In this document: positions 1 to 6,890 of the stretch, piece after piece
Position numbering within the stretch: position 1 is the stretch's first letter
How the letters are laid out: every line of letters starts with the position of its first letter
Origin: Bdellovibrionaceae bacterium UBA2351
Lineage (GTDB): Bacteria > Bdellovibrionota > Bdellovibrionia > Bdellovibrionales > Bdellovibrionaceae
Assembly: GCA_002344565.1 (NCBI GenBank)
Contig: DDTZ01000064.1
Location: forward strand, 271-8,696
Reading direction: 5' to 3'
DNA: 8,426 nucleotides
Position numbers and translations under genes: made by a program
Notes under the pieces: generated by a model
Databases searched by the model: none
Told to the model about the DNA's origin: nothing
The model's input: only the letters and a program-made list of their open reading frames with translations

Positions 1-37
1 CGAGTAGTGCCGCACTGCCGAGGTCAATCTTACTAAA

Positions 38-487
38 GTGATTTCAGACTCGTTAGAATTGTGCCAAGAACGTTTGAAAAAGAACGAGATAGAACTAAAA
101 ATTATTCGTCCGGGTTTTGATGTTGAAATCTCTGCCTTTGATACACAAATGATTCAGGTACTCCTTAATCTAATTATTAATTCATTAGATGCTATTAAAA
201 ATTTAACAGAAAAATGGATCGAGATCGAGTATCAGGTGGTTGATGATTTGTTAAATATTATCGTTCGTGATTCAGGTCTTGGTTTAGATAGTGATATCGT
301 AAGTAAGATTATGAATCCGTTTTTTACTACGAAAGAGCGTGGCCAGGGCACGGGTCTGGGGTTGAGTCTTTCAAAATCGATCATTGAAAATCACGAAGGT
401 CGCTTGTATTATAACCCAGACTCATCCAATACTGAGTTTGTCATCGAACTTCCCTATATGCGTACGTTCACTGAGGCCTCTAAATAA
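38..487 (+). CDS. Sensor histidine kinase, C-terminal ATP-binding (HATPase_c) part, 5' incomplete or disrupted
   Basis: This is the catalytic ATP-binding end of a two-component sensor kinase, which would phosphorylate a histidine in its own missing upstream dimerisation domain. The boxes are in order: N box N44-LIINSLDAI, G1 box VRDSGLGLD around residues 76-84, F box NPFFTTK at 93-99, and G2 box GQGTGLGLSLSKSII from 102. It ends soon after the last beta strand (FVIELPY), so the C-terminus is natural and no receiver domain follows. The GTG at 38 is only a nominal start: kinase-like sequence (AEVNLTK) continues in frame back to base 8, where TAG at 5-7 closes the frame. The phospho-accepting His region is therefore absent, either through a frameshift or a sequence-edge error. 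The stop overlaps the next gene's ATG by one base (TAATG), so the two are probably co-transcribed. The family call is firm; the sensed signal is unknown. Confidence 0.85.
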   Translation: MISDSLELCQERLKKNEIELKIIRPGFDVEISAFDTQMIQVLLNLIINSLDAIKNLTEKWIEIEYQVVDDLLNIIVRDSGLGLDSDIVSKIMNPFFTTKERGQGTGLGLSLSKSIIENHEGRLYYNPDSSNTEFVIELPYMRTFTEASK

Positions 488-1584
488 TGAAGTTAACGTG
501 TAAATATCTAGGCAGCTGTCGTGGTTGCCCCTTGGGGCATTTAGATATTGACGAGCAGAGGCGTCTTAAGAAAAACAAACTGATCGAAAGTTTGAATCGA
601 GCCTTGCCGGCGGAAATGATCAAGAATGCAGTTTATGATTTTGTATTTCCTGTCTTTGATCGCTATCGTACCCGTTGTGACTTTATATATTCCGATGGTA
701 AATTGGGCTGGGTAGATCAAGATAAAAAATTTCTACCAATTGATGAATGTCCACTTCATGTATCTGAGTTAACCTCTTTTGCATCCTTTGTTTCTAAACT
801 ACCCTGGCCGGTCAAGCGTGGATCCATGCGATTACGAGTCAGTCCCGCTGGCACGCGTGGTATTTGGTTGGATTTAGCCAATTTAGATATAAAAGAAATC
901 TTATCGAATTCTTCTGTTTTAAACGATCTATTTGATGCGGGTGTGATTGTTGAGATGGGGCAGAAAGGTAAACGTGTCGAACGTGTTGGTGATGTTTATA
1001 AGTTAATCGAACCATCGCCCTACCCTTGGTTTAAAACCGAAGTCGATGGTAAGCCTGCTGATTTAAACTCGCTAATTAGTTCGTTCACGCAAACGAGTCC
1101 TGAGCTTAATCTGCAGATGATTCAGCATCTAAAGTCATTTCTAGCTGATCGGAAATTTACAGATATGGTAGAGTTTGGTTCGGGTGCGGGTAATTTCACT
1201 TTATTTTTAGCGAGTTATGCCTCGACAATTAATGTAATTGAGAACGATAATCGCAATCTTATCCCTTTACGTCAGAATATTCATCAGTTTGGGTTGCAGA
1301 ATAAAATTTATATTTTTGAAAGCGTTGGTTCGTTTTTTAAGAACAATAAGGCTTCCGCGGGATTGTATTTTGTAAACCCTGCGCGAAGCGGTGTAGGTGC
1401 ATTGTTTGATCAGGCCGTTCCTGCGGAATCTATTATCTATGTGAGCTGCCATTTAGAGAGTTTCTTATCAGACGTGGCCAAGCTAGGTAGCCAAGGATTT
1501 AAATTGATCAACGTTACCTTGTTTGATCAATTTCCTCATGCTGATCATTTCGAAATACTAAGCTTTCTGGAACTGACCCCTTAG
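487..1584 (+). CDS. RlmC/RumA-family RNA (uracil-5-)-methyltransferase with N-terminal Fe-S cysteine motif
   Basis: Predicted SAM-dependent enzyme making 5-methyluridine in RNA, most likely 23S rRNA, in the cytoplasm. Its 365 residues are close to E. coli RlmC (about 375), and like RlmC it lacks an N-terminal TRAM domain. C5, C11, C14 and C88 (in DECPLH) match the four-cysteine [4Fe-4S] pattern of this family. The Rossmann methyltransferase domain follows: FTQTSPELN near 200, SAM motif EFGSGAGNF at 229-237, IENDN at 251-255, NPARSG at 297-302, catalytic-nucleophile motif YVSCHLES with C321, and the C-terminal FDQFPHADHFE motif with the probable general base E355. The family NPPR motif reads NPAR here. 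A GAGG sequence about ten bases upstream supports the ATG, which overlaps the kinase stop. The last codons and the TAG lie inside the left inverted repeat of the element at 1569-1919. RlmC versus RlmD-like or another uridine target cannot be settled from sequence, so no symbol is given. Confidence 0.88.
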   Translation: MKLTCKYLGSCRGCPLGHLDIDEQRRLKKNKLIESLNRALPAEMIKNAVYDFVFPVFDRYRTRCDFIYSDGKLGWVDQDKKFLPIDECPLHVSELTSFASFVSKLPWPVKRGSMRLRVSPAGTRGIWLDLANLDIKEILSNSSVLNDLFDAGVIVEMGQKGKRVERVGDVYKLIEPSPYPWFKTEVDGKPADLNSLISSFTQTSPELNLQMIQHLKSFLADRKFTDMVEFGSGAGNFTLFLASYASTINVIENDNRNLIPLRQNIHQFGLQNKIYIFESVGSFFKNNKASAGLYFVNPARSGVGALFDQAVPAESIIYVSCHLESFLSDVAKLGSQGFKLINVTLFDQFPHADHFEILSFLELTP

Positions 1585-1594
1585 TGTGCGGCTG
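1569..1594 (+). repeat. Left terminal inverted repeat of the small element
   Basis: It begins GGAACTGACCCCTTAG and pairs with the reverse complement of 1894-1919, with mismatches only at positions 8, 16, 17 and 22 of 26. It contains the last codons and the TAG stop (1582-1584) of the methyltransferase gene, so that protein's final residues (roughly ELTP) are encoded by repeat sequence. Confidence 0.7.
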
Positions 1595-1893
1595 GTAATT
1601 GAATAAGTTATGTAATATCAGCGGTTTAAGAGGATTGTTAGAGCGCAGCTCTGGATTTGAAACAAAGCTCTCACGGTTAGCCACCATCATTCTTCGCCAA
1701 TGACTTAAACCTACACTTCGATGAACCTCCACAAATAAACAGCAAGGCCTCAACATAGCGGTTCACGAGGGACAAGGACGCTGTGAGATATTCGCTAGAT
1801 CTAAATGGGTACGAGATCCGGATAATTCATGGAATTGTTGAAGAGTCTTTACTTATTTGTTTGAGCGCCTTATGTCCCGAAATTTCATTGCAT

Positions 1894-1919
1894 CAGCTGC
1901 ACGATAAGGGGCCAGTTCC
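1894..1919 (-). repeat. Right terminal inverted repeat of the small element
   Basis: Read on the - strand it begins GGAACTGGCCCCTTATCG, the partner of the left arm. Its outermost base is the last base of the RDD gene's TAG stop (1919-1921). A shorter imperfect inverted pair, GCGCCTTAT at 1865-1873 against ATAAGGGGC at 1904-1912, overlaps this end and could be an additional transposase-binding site or a weak hairpin. Confidence 0.7.
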
Positions 1920-2452
1920 TAAATGTTAGATGTGATTTTAAGGCCTGAAATTTCGCCCGCTAAATCTTTTTTGAAGAGCCAAGACAGCAGTGGTAGTACT
2001 ACAATTCCGCATAGATATATAATGAAGGTACGGTAAATCACGCGAAACGGATACGACAATAGATATCGTTCTTGAAAAATCCCTAATCTTACATCAAATA
2101 CTTTTTCTCCAAAAGTGGCGCCGCCAAAGGTTCTTAAGACGACAAGGTAGCAGAATTGAATCCACAGGAAAATAACACCAAATAATTCGGCAAAGTAAAA
2201 CTTATGGGGCAACACGTGAACTAAATCCGTTTTAAGTGAAAGTAGATATAAAAAACACACGAAAAAACTCATTGCTAAAATTAACAATGAGTCTACTAAT
2301 GCGCTTAGGATCTGAAATTCGATAAGTTTGCGTCCCCGACGTTTGCGGGATCCGCTATTAAAACCTAACTCGTGATAGATCCGTTGATTAACGGATCTAT
2401 CGGCCGGTGTGATTTTACTTTCTCTGTTAAGAGGTTCGCGGATAATATCCAA
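1919..2452 (-). CDS. RDD-family small integral membrane protein
   Basis: This 177-residue protein matches the RDD domain layout: a basic cytoplasmic N-terminus (RKRRGRK at 36-42), TM1 about 48-72 containing D54, TM2 about 86-107, the loop motif GATFGEKVFDVRLG at 111-124 typical of the family, TM3 about 140-160, and a terminal KKDLAGEISGLKI resembling the usual final D-x-x-A-G segment. RDD proteins are inner-membrane proteins mostly of unknown function, some linked to ion transport. The start is TTG at 2452, two bases after the stop of the upstream secreted-protein gene; the frame has no ATG or GTG nearby and closes at 2474-2476, so TTG with translational coupling is the best reading. No good Shine-Dalgarno is visible. 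A perfect 12-bp hairpin (2374-2401) lies within codons 18-27. The stop touches the right inverted repeat. The family call is good; the role is unknown. Confidence 0.8.
   Translation of the reverse strand: MDIIREPLNRESKITPADRSVNQRIYHELGFNSGSRKRRGRKLIEFQILSALVDSLLILAMSFFVCFLYLLSLKTDLVHVLPHKFYFAELFGVIFLWIQFCYLVVLRTFGGATFGEKVFDVRLGIFQERYLLSYPFRVIYRTFIIYLCGIVVLPLLSWLFKKDLAGEISGLKITSNI
2374..2401 (-). repeat. Perfect 12-bp inverted repeat with 4-base loop inside the RDD gene
   Basis: GATAGATCCGTT, loop GATT, then AACGGATCTATC: twelve uninterrupted pairs. It lies in the early coding part of the RDD gene, about 50 bases after the TTG start. No T-run follows on either strand, so it is not a standard intrinsic terminator. 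It could slow ribosomes, protect an mRNA end after processing of the two-gene transcript, or be a protein-binding palindrome. Confidence 0.75.
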
Positions 2453-2454
2453 AC

Positions 2455-4554
2455 TTATCTCGGAGGTACCTGGCTAGGATTGTACGTCGGATTTGTTTGG
2501 TTAGTCTCTGTTTCTGTTGTTCTTGGTGGCTCGGGATCAACTGGAGTTGGATCAACCGGATCAGTAGTTGGGCAACCCGTCGCTGGACATGGTGCTACCG
2601 GGTCTACATACGGAGGCTGCGTAGATGCTGATTTACGCTTGCTTGCGCACAGGCCTGTAATGTGAGTGTCAAATACTGCATTTGAAAAACAGATACCGCC
2701 TACAACGCCCAAGAATGTTTTAAACCAGTCACCCGCTGTTGACGAGCACTCGCTTACAAACGGATTCATACGTGTGAAATAGCTGCCGCAATCCGCAGCG
2801 TCTTTAACTGGACTGGATGGCATATCAGCTACTGGCTCTCCACCTTCGTATTCTGGTTTACTTCCATCTAGAGCCACGCACTGTTTGTTTGGAGCATCTA
2901 ATTTACATTTTGGCTTATCTTTGCAAACGCATGATTTTTTGTCTGGAGCCTCTTCAACATGTTGCGGAGGTGTCCAGCCATCACATGGAGACGCGATCAC
3001 TGTTTCCGGTGGTGTCGGTGTCTCTTCAGTAGTTAATAAGTTCTGAACTGCGATAGCGCGTTTAAGTAGCGCATCACATGCATCATCTTGGTAAGCGGGA
3101 TCTTTCTTGTTGCTCTTACCGCTTGGAGGGTTCGGAGCTTTGTAGTTCCATTTTTTAGTTGATGTGTTCTCTTCACAGATTTTCTTAGCTGAATCAATAT
3201 AAGTAGCAATTGGACCACTTAATTCACCCATAATTTTTTTAAATAAATCAGGATTTTTAGTGATAACCACGTTCGGGCAGCTTCCATCGGTTTTAGCTTT
3301 ACATTTAGGGTCTGGACCAACGGACAATGTATCTGCGCCAGGAATTTTTTCGCGGGCCAGGATATTTTTGATGAAGTTCATTTTGTCTTCTGGAGAATTT
3401 AACGGTGATTTCGCTTCGCACGGACCTGATCCGTGAGTTGCGTAGTTAAAATTATCCGTTGTGCCCGTTTTAATATTTGTGTTGATACAATGCGCGCCGC
3501 CTTCAGAATTAAAACCATAAATTAACGGATTACATGCAATGTAGCCTTTTCCGTACTTAGGATTGTCCAAGCAATCTGTTTTTGAAACGGGATTTTCTTT
3601 ATAGAACTGATCAGCACCCGCTTTTGTTCCGCCGTCCCAAGGGCAGATAGTTCCTTTCCACTGACGAGCGTAACCGGCAACGATACAGCTTGGACCTTTA
3701 GGTTCGCCTGGCCCCTGGAATGGATCCGGATTACCCATGCCATCTGTCAATCTTTTAGCTTTAGCCACTGCTTCTGCTTCTTGACGAGCTTTACCTTGAA
3801 CATCAGTGGCGCCGGGAGGTTTAGGAGGCGTAGTGCCTACCGCCGCGCCCACAGCCCCGACAACTTCAGCGTTCGCGTGCGCTTCTTCCCCTAAGAAAGA
3901 GGCCTTAACAAACTCGCTGAATGTTTTGTCTGAATTAGAAACGACTTTAAATCGACCCGTTCCATGAACTTTGTATGCGGCTTCTAATAACTCTCTATAG
4001 CGTAAATAGAACTCTGCTCTTTGAGCGCGAGTGAGTTTTTGCCATTGTTCGTAGGTCGGAATCGTGGCTGCTTTGAAAACTCGTTTTTGAAAATCGTGAT
4101 AAATTTTTCTGAAGGCTTCAACAGATTTTAATTTTCGATCGAATGCCTCAGCAGAAGCGGTATCTGCTGTTTTGAATACAGTCCCATTAATTTTCATTAC
4201 TTCATCGCCGCTGAAAAGATATTCAACAACAACTTGCTCTTTACCGATTTGGGCCATTACTTTTAATGCGTCTTTACCTTTGTATTTAAATTCCTGTACT
4301 TGAATGTTTGGGAATTTTTCGTGAGAAAAGGCTTCGGCCAATTGCTTGAAAACTAATGGATTTACCTTTGTATTTTGCTTAGAAAGCCGTGTGAACATCT
4401 CTGAATACGACTTCGTTGCTGTAAGTTTTGTGTCTTTAATATGTGTTTTTACTTGATTAACTGGGGATTTGTTATCGGCGTATGCGTAGGGAGATACGGT
4501 AAATGATACCGTGAAAACACCGGCAAGTAACGATTTTAAAACGTATTTTGGCAT
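2455..4554 (-). CDS. Large exported cysteine-rich protein of unknown function
   Basis: I do not recognise this 699-residue protein. It has a clear Sec signal peptide: K3 and K7, hydrophobic core about 8-20, and a probable cut after AYA at residue 26; there is no lipobox. Residues 27-289 contain no cysteine, are charged and probably helical (for example WQKLTRAQRAEFYLRYRELL at 171-190), and end in a Gly/Ala/Pro linker (about 230-290). From C290 to C661 there are 21 cysteines, including ACNPLIYG at 340-347 and a CVCKDKPKC cluster at 542-550, suggesting disulphide-bonded modules. A hydrophobic stretch at 613-628 is short for a membrane helix. The tail (647-699) is Pro/Thr-rich with DPVDPTPVDPEP. 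This fits a periplasmic or surface protein. TGAGGT lies 5 bases before the ATG. It lies 102 bases beyond hemH and probably has its own promoter; the RDD gene follows in the same transcript. Confidence 0.8.
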   Translation of the reverse strand: MPKYVLKSLLAGVFTVSFTVSPYAYADNKSPVNQVKTHIKDTKLTATKSYSEMFTRLSKQNTKVNPLVFKQLAEAFSHEKFPNIQVQEFKYKGKDALKVMAQIGKEQVVVEYLFSGDEVMKINGTVFKTADTASAEAFDRKLKSVEAFRKIYHDFQKRVFKAATIPTYEQWQKLTRAQRAEFYLRYRELLEAAYKVHGTGRFKVVSNSDKTFSEFVKASFLGEEAHANAEVVGAVGAAVGTTPPKPPGATDVQGKARQEAEAVAKAKRLTDGMGNPDPFQGPGEPKGPSCIVAGYARQWKGTICPWDGGTKAGADQFYKENPVSKTDCLDNPKYGKGYIACNPLIYGFNSEGGAHCINTNIKTGTTDNFNYATHGSGPCEAKSPLNSPEDKMNFIKNILAREKIPGADTLSVGPDPKCKAKTDGSCPNVVITKNPDLFKKIMGELSGPIATYIDSAKKICEENTSTKKWNYKAPNPPSGKSNKKDPAYQDDACDALLKRAIAVQNLLTTEETPTPPETVIASPCDGWTPPQHVEEAPDKKSCVCKDKPKCKLDAPNKQCVALDGSKPEYEGGEPVADMPSSPVKDAADCGSYFTRMNPFVSECSSTAGDWFKTFLGVVGGICFSNAVFDTHITGLCASKRKSASTQPPYVDPVAPCPATGCPTTDPVDPTPVDPEPPRTTETETNQTNPTYNPSQVPPR

Positions 4555-4656
4555 AAAGACCTCATTTCATTTTATTTTTACATGAAATGTATCGGTTTAA
4601 AATGAGAAAACTTTAAGGTCGACGATAGATGTGTCTAGTAAAACATAAAACCTGGA
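4555..4656 (-). promoter_or_regulatory. Leader between hemH and the secreted-protein gene, with a strong ribosome-binding site
   Basis: These 102 AT-rich bases separate the hemH stop from the ATG at 4554. A good Shine-Dalgarno (TGAGGT on the - strand, 4559-4564) sits 5 bases before the start. A plausible but weak sigma-70-like pair on the - strand, TTAAAG and TACATT with a 19-base gap, falls within this leader; I would not rely on it. No GC-rich hairpin plus T-run closing the haem operon is visible, so read-through from hemH is possible. Confidence 0.4.
4563..4589 (-). other. AT-rich 8-bp hairpin just upstream of the Shine-Dalgarno
   Basis: CATTTCAT (4563-4570) and ATGAAATG (4582-4589) are exact complements around an 11-base AT loop. 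On the mRNA the last bases of the stem overlap the start of the TGAGG ribosome-binding sequence of the secreted-protein gene. The stem has only two G-C pairs, so it is weak; a temperature-sensitive or stabilising role is speculation. Confidence 0.35.
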
Positions 4657-5691
4657 CTATAGTCGATTAAAGTGGGTGCCTTCATCGATCAAGTCGGCTA
4701 AGTCCTGGCACCATTGATCATCATCATTTAAGCACGCTGCGTAGTCAAAGACTTCACCGCCCGCCTCTGTAAATGCTTTGCGGTTTTCCAGCATGATTTC
4801 TTCTAGCGTTTCTAGACAATCAACAGTGAATGCGGGGCAAGCAATTAAAACTCGTTTTGAGTTTTTCTTTGCCAATTCAACCAGTGTCTCGTCGGTATAA
4901 GGTTTAATCCATTCCGATGGGCCTAGGCGTGATTGAAATGTGACTCGCACGGGAGTCGTAATCCCCAGTTCTTTAACTAACGCATGTGTGGTCGCATAAC
5001 ATTGGCTTCGATAGCAATTTTTTTTCATCCCTGTCTCGCAGCACTTGGCGTCTAGCTGGCAATGTGGATTTTTTAAAATCGCTGACTTTGGTAAACCATG
5101 GTAGGAAAAAACGATAGTATCGTAGTCACTCATTGCGTATTTTTGTATTTTCTTGGCAGTATTTTTGATAAATGCCGGATGATCATAAAACGGCTTTAAA
5201 GAGTATATTTCTGGGGTCTTTCCATTTTTAAAAAATTTCTTATGGTCTTTTTCAAAAAGTTTTTTAAATTTTTTTTCACTAGCTTCTGTTGTAGCTACGG
5301 AAAACTGGGGATACATGGGAATAAAATAAATTTTTTCCAAATCAGGATTTTGCTCGGCTAGTTTTTTCAAAGCGACAGAAATAGACGGATTTTGAAATAC
5401 CATTCCCATTTCCACAGCGAGACTGCTTTTATAACTTTTGATTTTGTCTGCAATCGACTGAGTTAGAAAAACTAAGGGCGAGCCTTGTTTGGTCCAAATC
5501 TTTTGATATTTCGCCGCTGATTTGGGCGCGCGGAAAATAGATATTATCAAATAAACCAGAATAAATCTAAAAATGTAAGGTAACTCTATGACTCCAGGAT
5601 CCATCAAAAATTCGCGCAGGTAGCGCTTTACAGAAGCCGTGTCAGGGGCATCTGGTGATCCGATATTATTTAAAATTACGCCTTTTTTCAT
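4657..5691 (-). CDS. hemH: Ferrochelatase HemH, protohaem-forming, probable internal [2Fe-2S] type
   Basis: It inserts Fe2+ into protoporphyrin IX to give protohaem, the last step of the pathway, at the cytoplasmic face of the membrane. The 344 residues cover the whole family: N-terminal GVILNNIGSPDAP, hydrophobic lip region about 35-55, GSPLVFLTQ at 70-78, PMYPQFSVAT at 125-134, catalytic SYHGLP with H198, and DCLETLEEI at 291-299 with the second catalytic residue E294. Between them is a cysteine-dense loop, C211, C217, C218, C226 and C231, matching the internal cluster-binding segment known from ferrochelatases of delta-proteobacteria and Bdellovibrio, rather than the C-terminal cysteine set of the animal enzymes. 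C285, C292, C320 and C328 are further cysteines. The ATG overlaps the hemG stop as ATGA. Identity is very sure; the cluster is an inference from cysteine spacing. Confidence 0.96.
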   Translation of the reverse strand: MKKGVILNNIGSPDAPDTASVKRYLREFLMDPGVIELPYIFRFILVYLIISIFRAPKSAAKYQKIWTKQGSPLVFLTQSIADKIKSYKSSLAVEMGMVFQNPSISVALKKLAEQNPDLEKIYFIPMYPQFSVATTEASEKKFKKLFEKDHKKFFKNGKTPEIYSLKPFYDHPAFIKNTAKKIQKYAMSDYDTIVFSYHGLPKSAILKNPHCQLDAKCCETGMKKNCYRSQCYATTHALVKELGITTPVRVTFQSRLGPSEWIKPYTDETLVELAKKNSKRVLIACPAFTVDCLETLEEIMLENRKAFTEAGGEVFDYAACLNDDDQWCQDLADLIDEGTHFNRL

Positions 5692-6890
5692 TTTTTATTT
5701 CTCTCTAAATAGGTTTCTACGAGCTGAGAATTTCGCTCATGAATACCAGTTAAACCCAAAACCCCCAAATAGTTTCCCGTTAGCTGTGATGCAAATGCCG
5801 CGTTTGATTCTAAGAAATGTTCCAAACTGATATCGTAATTTGGGATCACGTTTGGCCATCGGTGAATAGAGACGTCTTTGATTTCCGCTTTATCGCCAAT
5901 AAAAAGGCGCCTTCTATCAGACATTATTTTATCCAAAATCTGTTCATCGGATAACATCATAAGATCTGGCAAGACGGTATCGCCTAAAATCCAGCTCTCA
6001 TTGTACTCGCCCCTATTTTCAAAAATTTTCGTGTTAGCTAAAACTCCTAACGAGAAAAACATTTCTTTATTTGGAAACAAAACTCCAAAACCATCAATTT
6101 GGTTCAGATTATTTCGGTAGGTAATAGTCACACGTGCTAAAGAAAGGGAGGCTAGGCCGTCTTTGATTAGTACACGGTCTTTTAAATTCGTGTTAGCGAA
6201 GTGCGAGATAGCGGAATGAAAATCAATAGCTAAAAAAGTATTATGTTGCAAATTTTCTGATATGTTTTTTCCATCTGAGCCGAGCTCGAATTGAACACCG
6301 TGTGTTTTGAGGTACTGCTCTAGCTTCTGAATGACCTCACCCATACCACCGCGCGCACTTACTAATCCACGCAATCGTTTGCGTCGTTTTTTAAAAAACA
6401 TCGAGCCCAAAACCAATTTCGCGCTTAATTTTGCAGTCTCTTGAGCGAATATACCGTTTACCATAGGTTGGATTAAATAATCGCGTCCAGCGGCACCTAA
6501 AACTCGACTAGCCCAGGCGCTAAGGGTTTCTCCCTTTTGTGCTGATTTAGTTCCCGACACAATCGCCCAAATACTGCGAAATATAAGTACCAATGTTTCA
6601 TCGAAAGTGAGCGGCCAACGACGGGCCCCATTTCGGTAGATATATTTTTTTCTCGATTCAGTGTTTGTAGTTAGAATAGGTAAGCCAATATCAGCAAACA
6701 TTTCTTCTATTTTCTCAGAAGCTAGAAATCCGTTGGCCGCGCTTTCAATTAACATATTATTTCTGAATTCCGACCCAATCACGCCGCCCGTTCTGGGTCT
6801 TTTATCAACAACTGTAACAGGCAAACCTTTTTTCGTAAAAAAATAGGCTAAAGAAAGACCAGAAAAACCAGCACCAATAATTCTAATCAT
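5688..6890 (-). CDS. hemG: Protoporphyrinogen oxidase, FAD-dependent HemY/PPOX type
   Basis: It oxidises protoporphyrinogen IX to protoporphyrin IX by six electrons, normally with O2 as acceptor and FAD as cofactor; members are membrane-associated. The N-terminus carries the dinucleotide-binding fold: IIGAGFSGLSLA at 4-15, D29 ending the second strand, and RTGGVIGS at 33-40. Family landmarks follow: NGIFAQETAKLS at 145-156, the ARGGMGEVIQKLEQYL segment from 179, and RWPNVIPNY at 344-352. At 400 residues it is shorter than the usual 450-480, and the C-terminal FAD motif reads GNYLGVLGLTGI (372-383) instead of the usual glycine-rich form, but no frame break is seen. It overlaps hemN upstream and hemH downstream by ATGA, so the three enzymes are made together. 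The symbol follows the common database name; hemY is the alternative. It is not the flavodoxin-like HemG of E. coli. Confidence 0.9.
   Translation of the reverse strand: MIRIIGAGFSGLSLAYFFTKKGLPVTVVDKRPRTGGVIGSEFRNNMLIESAANGFLASEKIEEMFADIGLPILTTNTESRKKYIYRNGARRWPLTFDETLVLIFRSIWAIVSGTKSAQKGETLSAWASRVLGAAGRDYLIQPMVNGIFAQETAKLSAKLVLGSMFFKKRRKRLRGLVSARGGMGEVIQKLEQYLKTHGVQFELGSDGKNISENLQHNTFLAIDFHSAISHFANTNLKDRVLIKDGLASLSLARVTITYRNNLNQIDGFGVLFPNKEMFFSLGVLANTKIFENRGEYNESWILGDTVLPDLMMLSDEQILDKIMSDRRRLFIGDKAEIKDVSIHRWPNVIPNYDISLEHFLESNAAFASQLTGNYLGVLGLTGIHERNSQLVETYLERNKK

Larger units (their letters stand above)
1569..1919. mobile_element. Inverted-repeat-bounded element of about 350 bp (MITE-like or decayed insertion sequence)
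   Basis: This is the only sizeable gene-poor stretch in the window and lies between two convergent genes. Its edges are 26-bp inverted repeats matching at 22 positions, starting GGAACTG-A/G-CCCCTTA and continuing through GTGC and GCTG. Ends containing ACTGRCCCC resemble termini of IS3- or IS21-like elements from memory; this is a resemblance only. No intact transposase is present: both strands carry several stops. The interior also has a partial inverted copy of the CCTTAT end motif at 1865-1873. In-silico removal of 1569-1919 leaves both flanking genes with an in-frame stop a few codons away (one gene would end SFLKC, the other keeps its last residue), which fits insertion into a short convergent gap. 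No clear target-site duplication is seen, so the insertion may be old or the boundary slightly off. Confidence 0.5.

Noticed and set aside
1375..1395. NPAR in the methyltransferase in place of the DPPR motif common in related enzymes
   Set aside because: RlmC-type enzymes normally have Asn at the first position, so only the Pro-to-Ala change differs; the catalytic Cys and Glu motifs are intact.
1627..1686. tRNA-like stretch (GAGCGCAGCTCTGG ... GCCACCA)
   Set aside because: There is no 7-bp acceptor stem, proper T-loop or anticodon arm; the CCA and the small GAGC-GCA-GCTC stem are coincidental.
1514..1756. 80-codon open frame on the - strand
   Set aside because: It runs from inside the element through the left repeat into the end of the methyltransferase gene, with no ribosome-binding site and no recognisable motif; a chance frame.
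1783..1929. 48-codon + strand frame starting with GTG
   Set aside because: It reads through the right inverted repeat into the convergent RDD gene and has no Shine-Dalgarno; probably chance.
2372..2665. 97-codon + strand frame rich in Gly, Ser, Thr and Val
   Set aside because: It is antisense to the Pro/Thr-rich tail of the secreted protein; its composition simply mirrors that repeat-like DNA.
4655..4664. 10-bp palindrome GACTATAGTC at the hemH stop
   Set aside because: It is too short and loop-less for a terminator, overlaps coding sequence, and is easily explained by chance.
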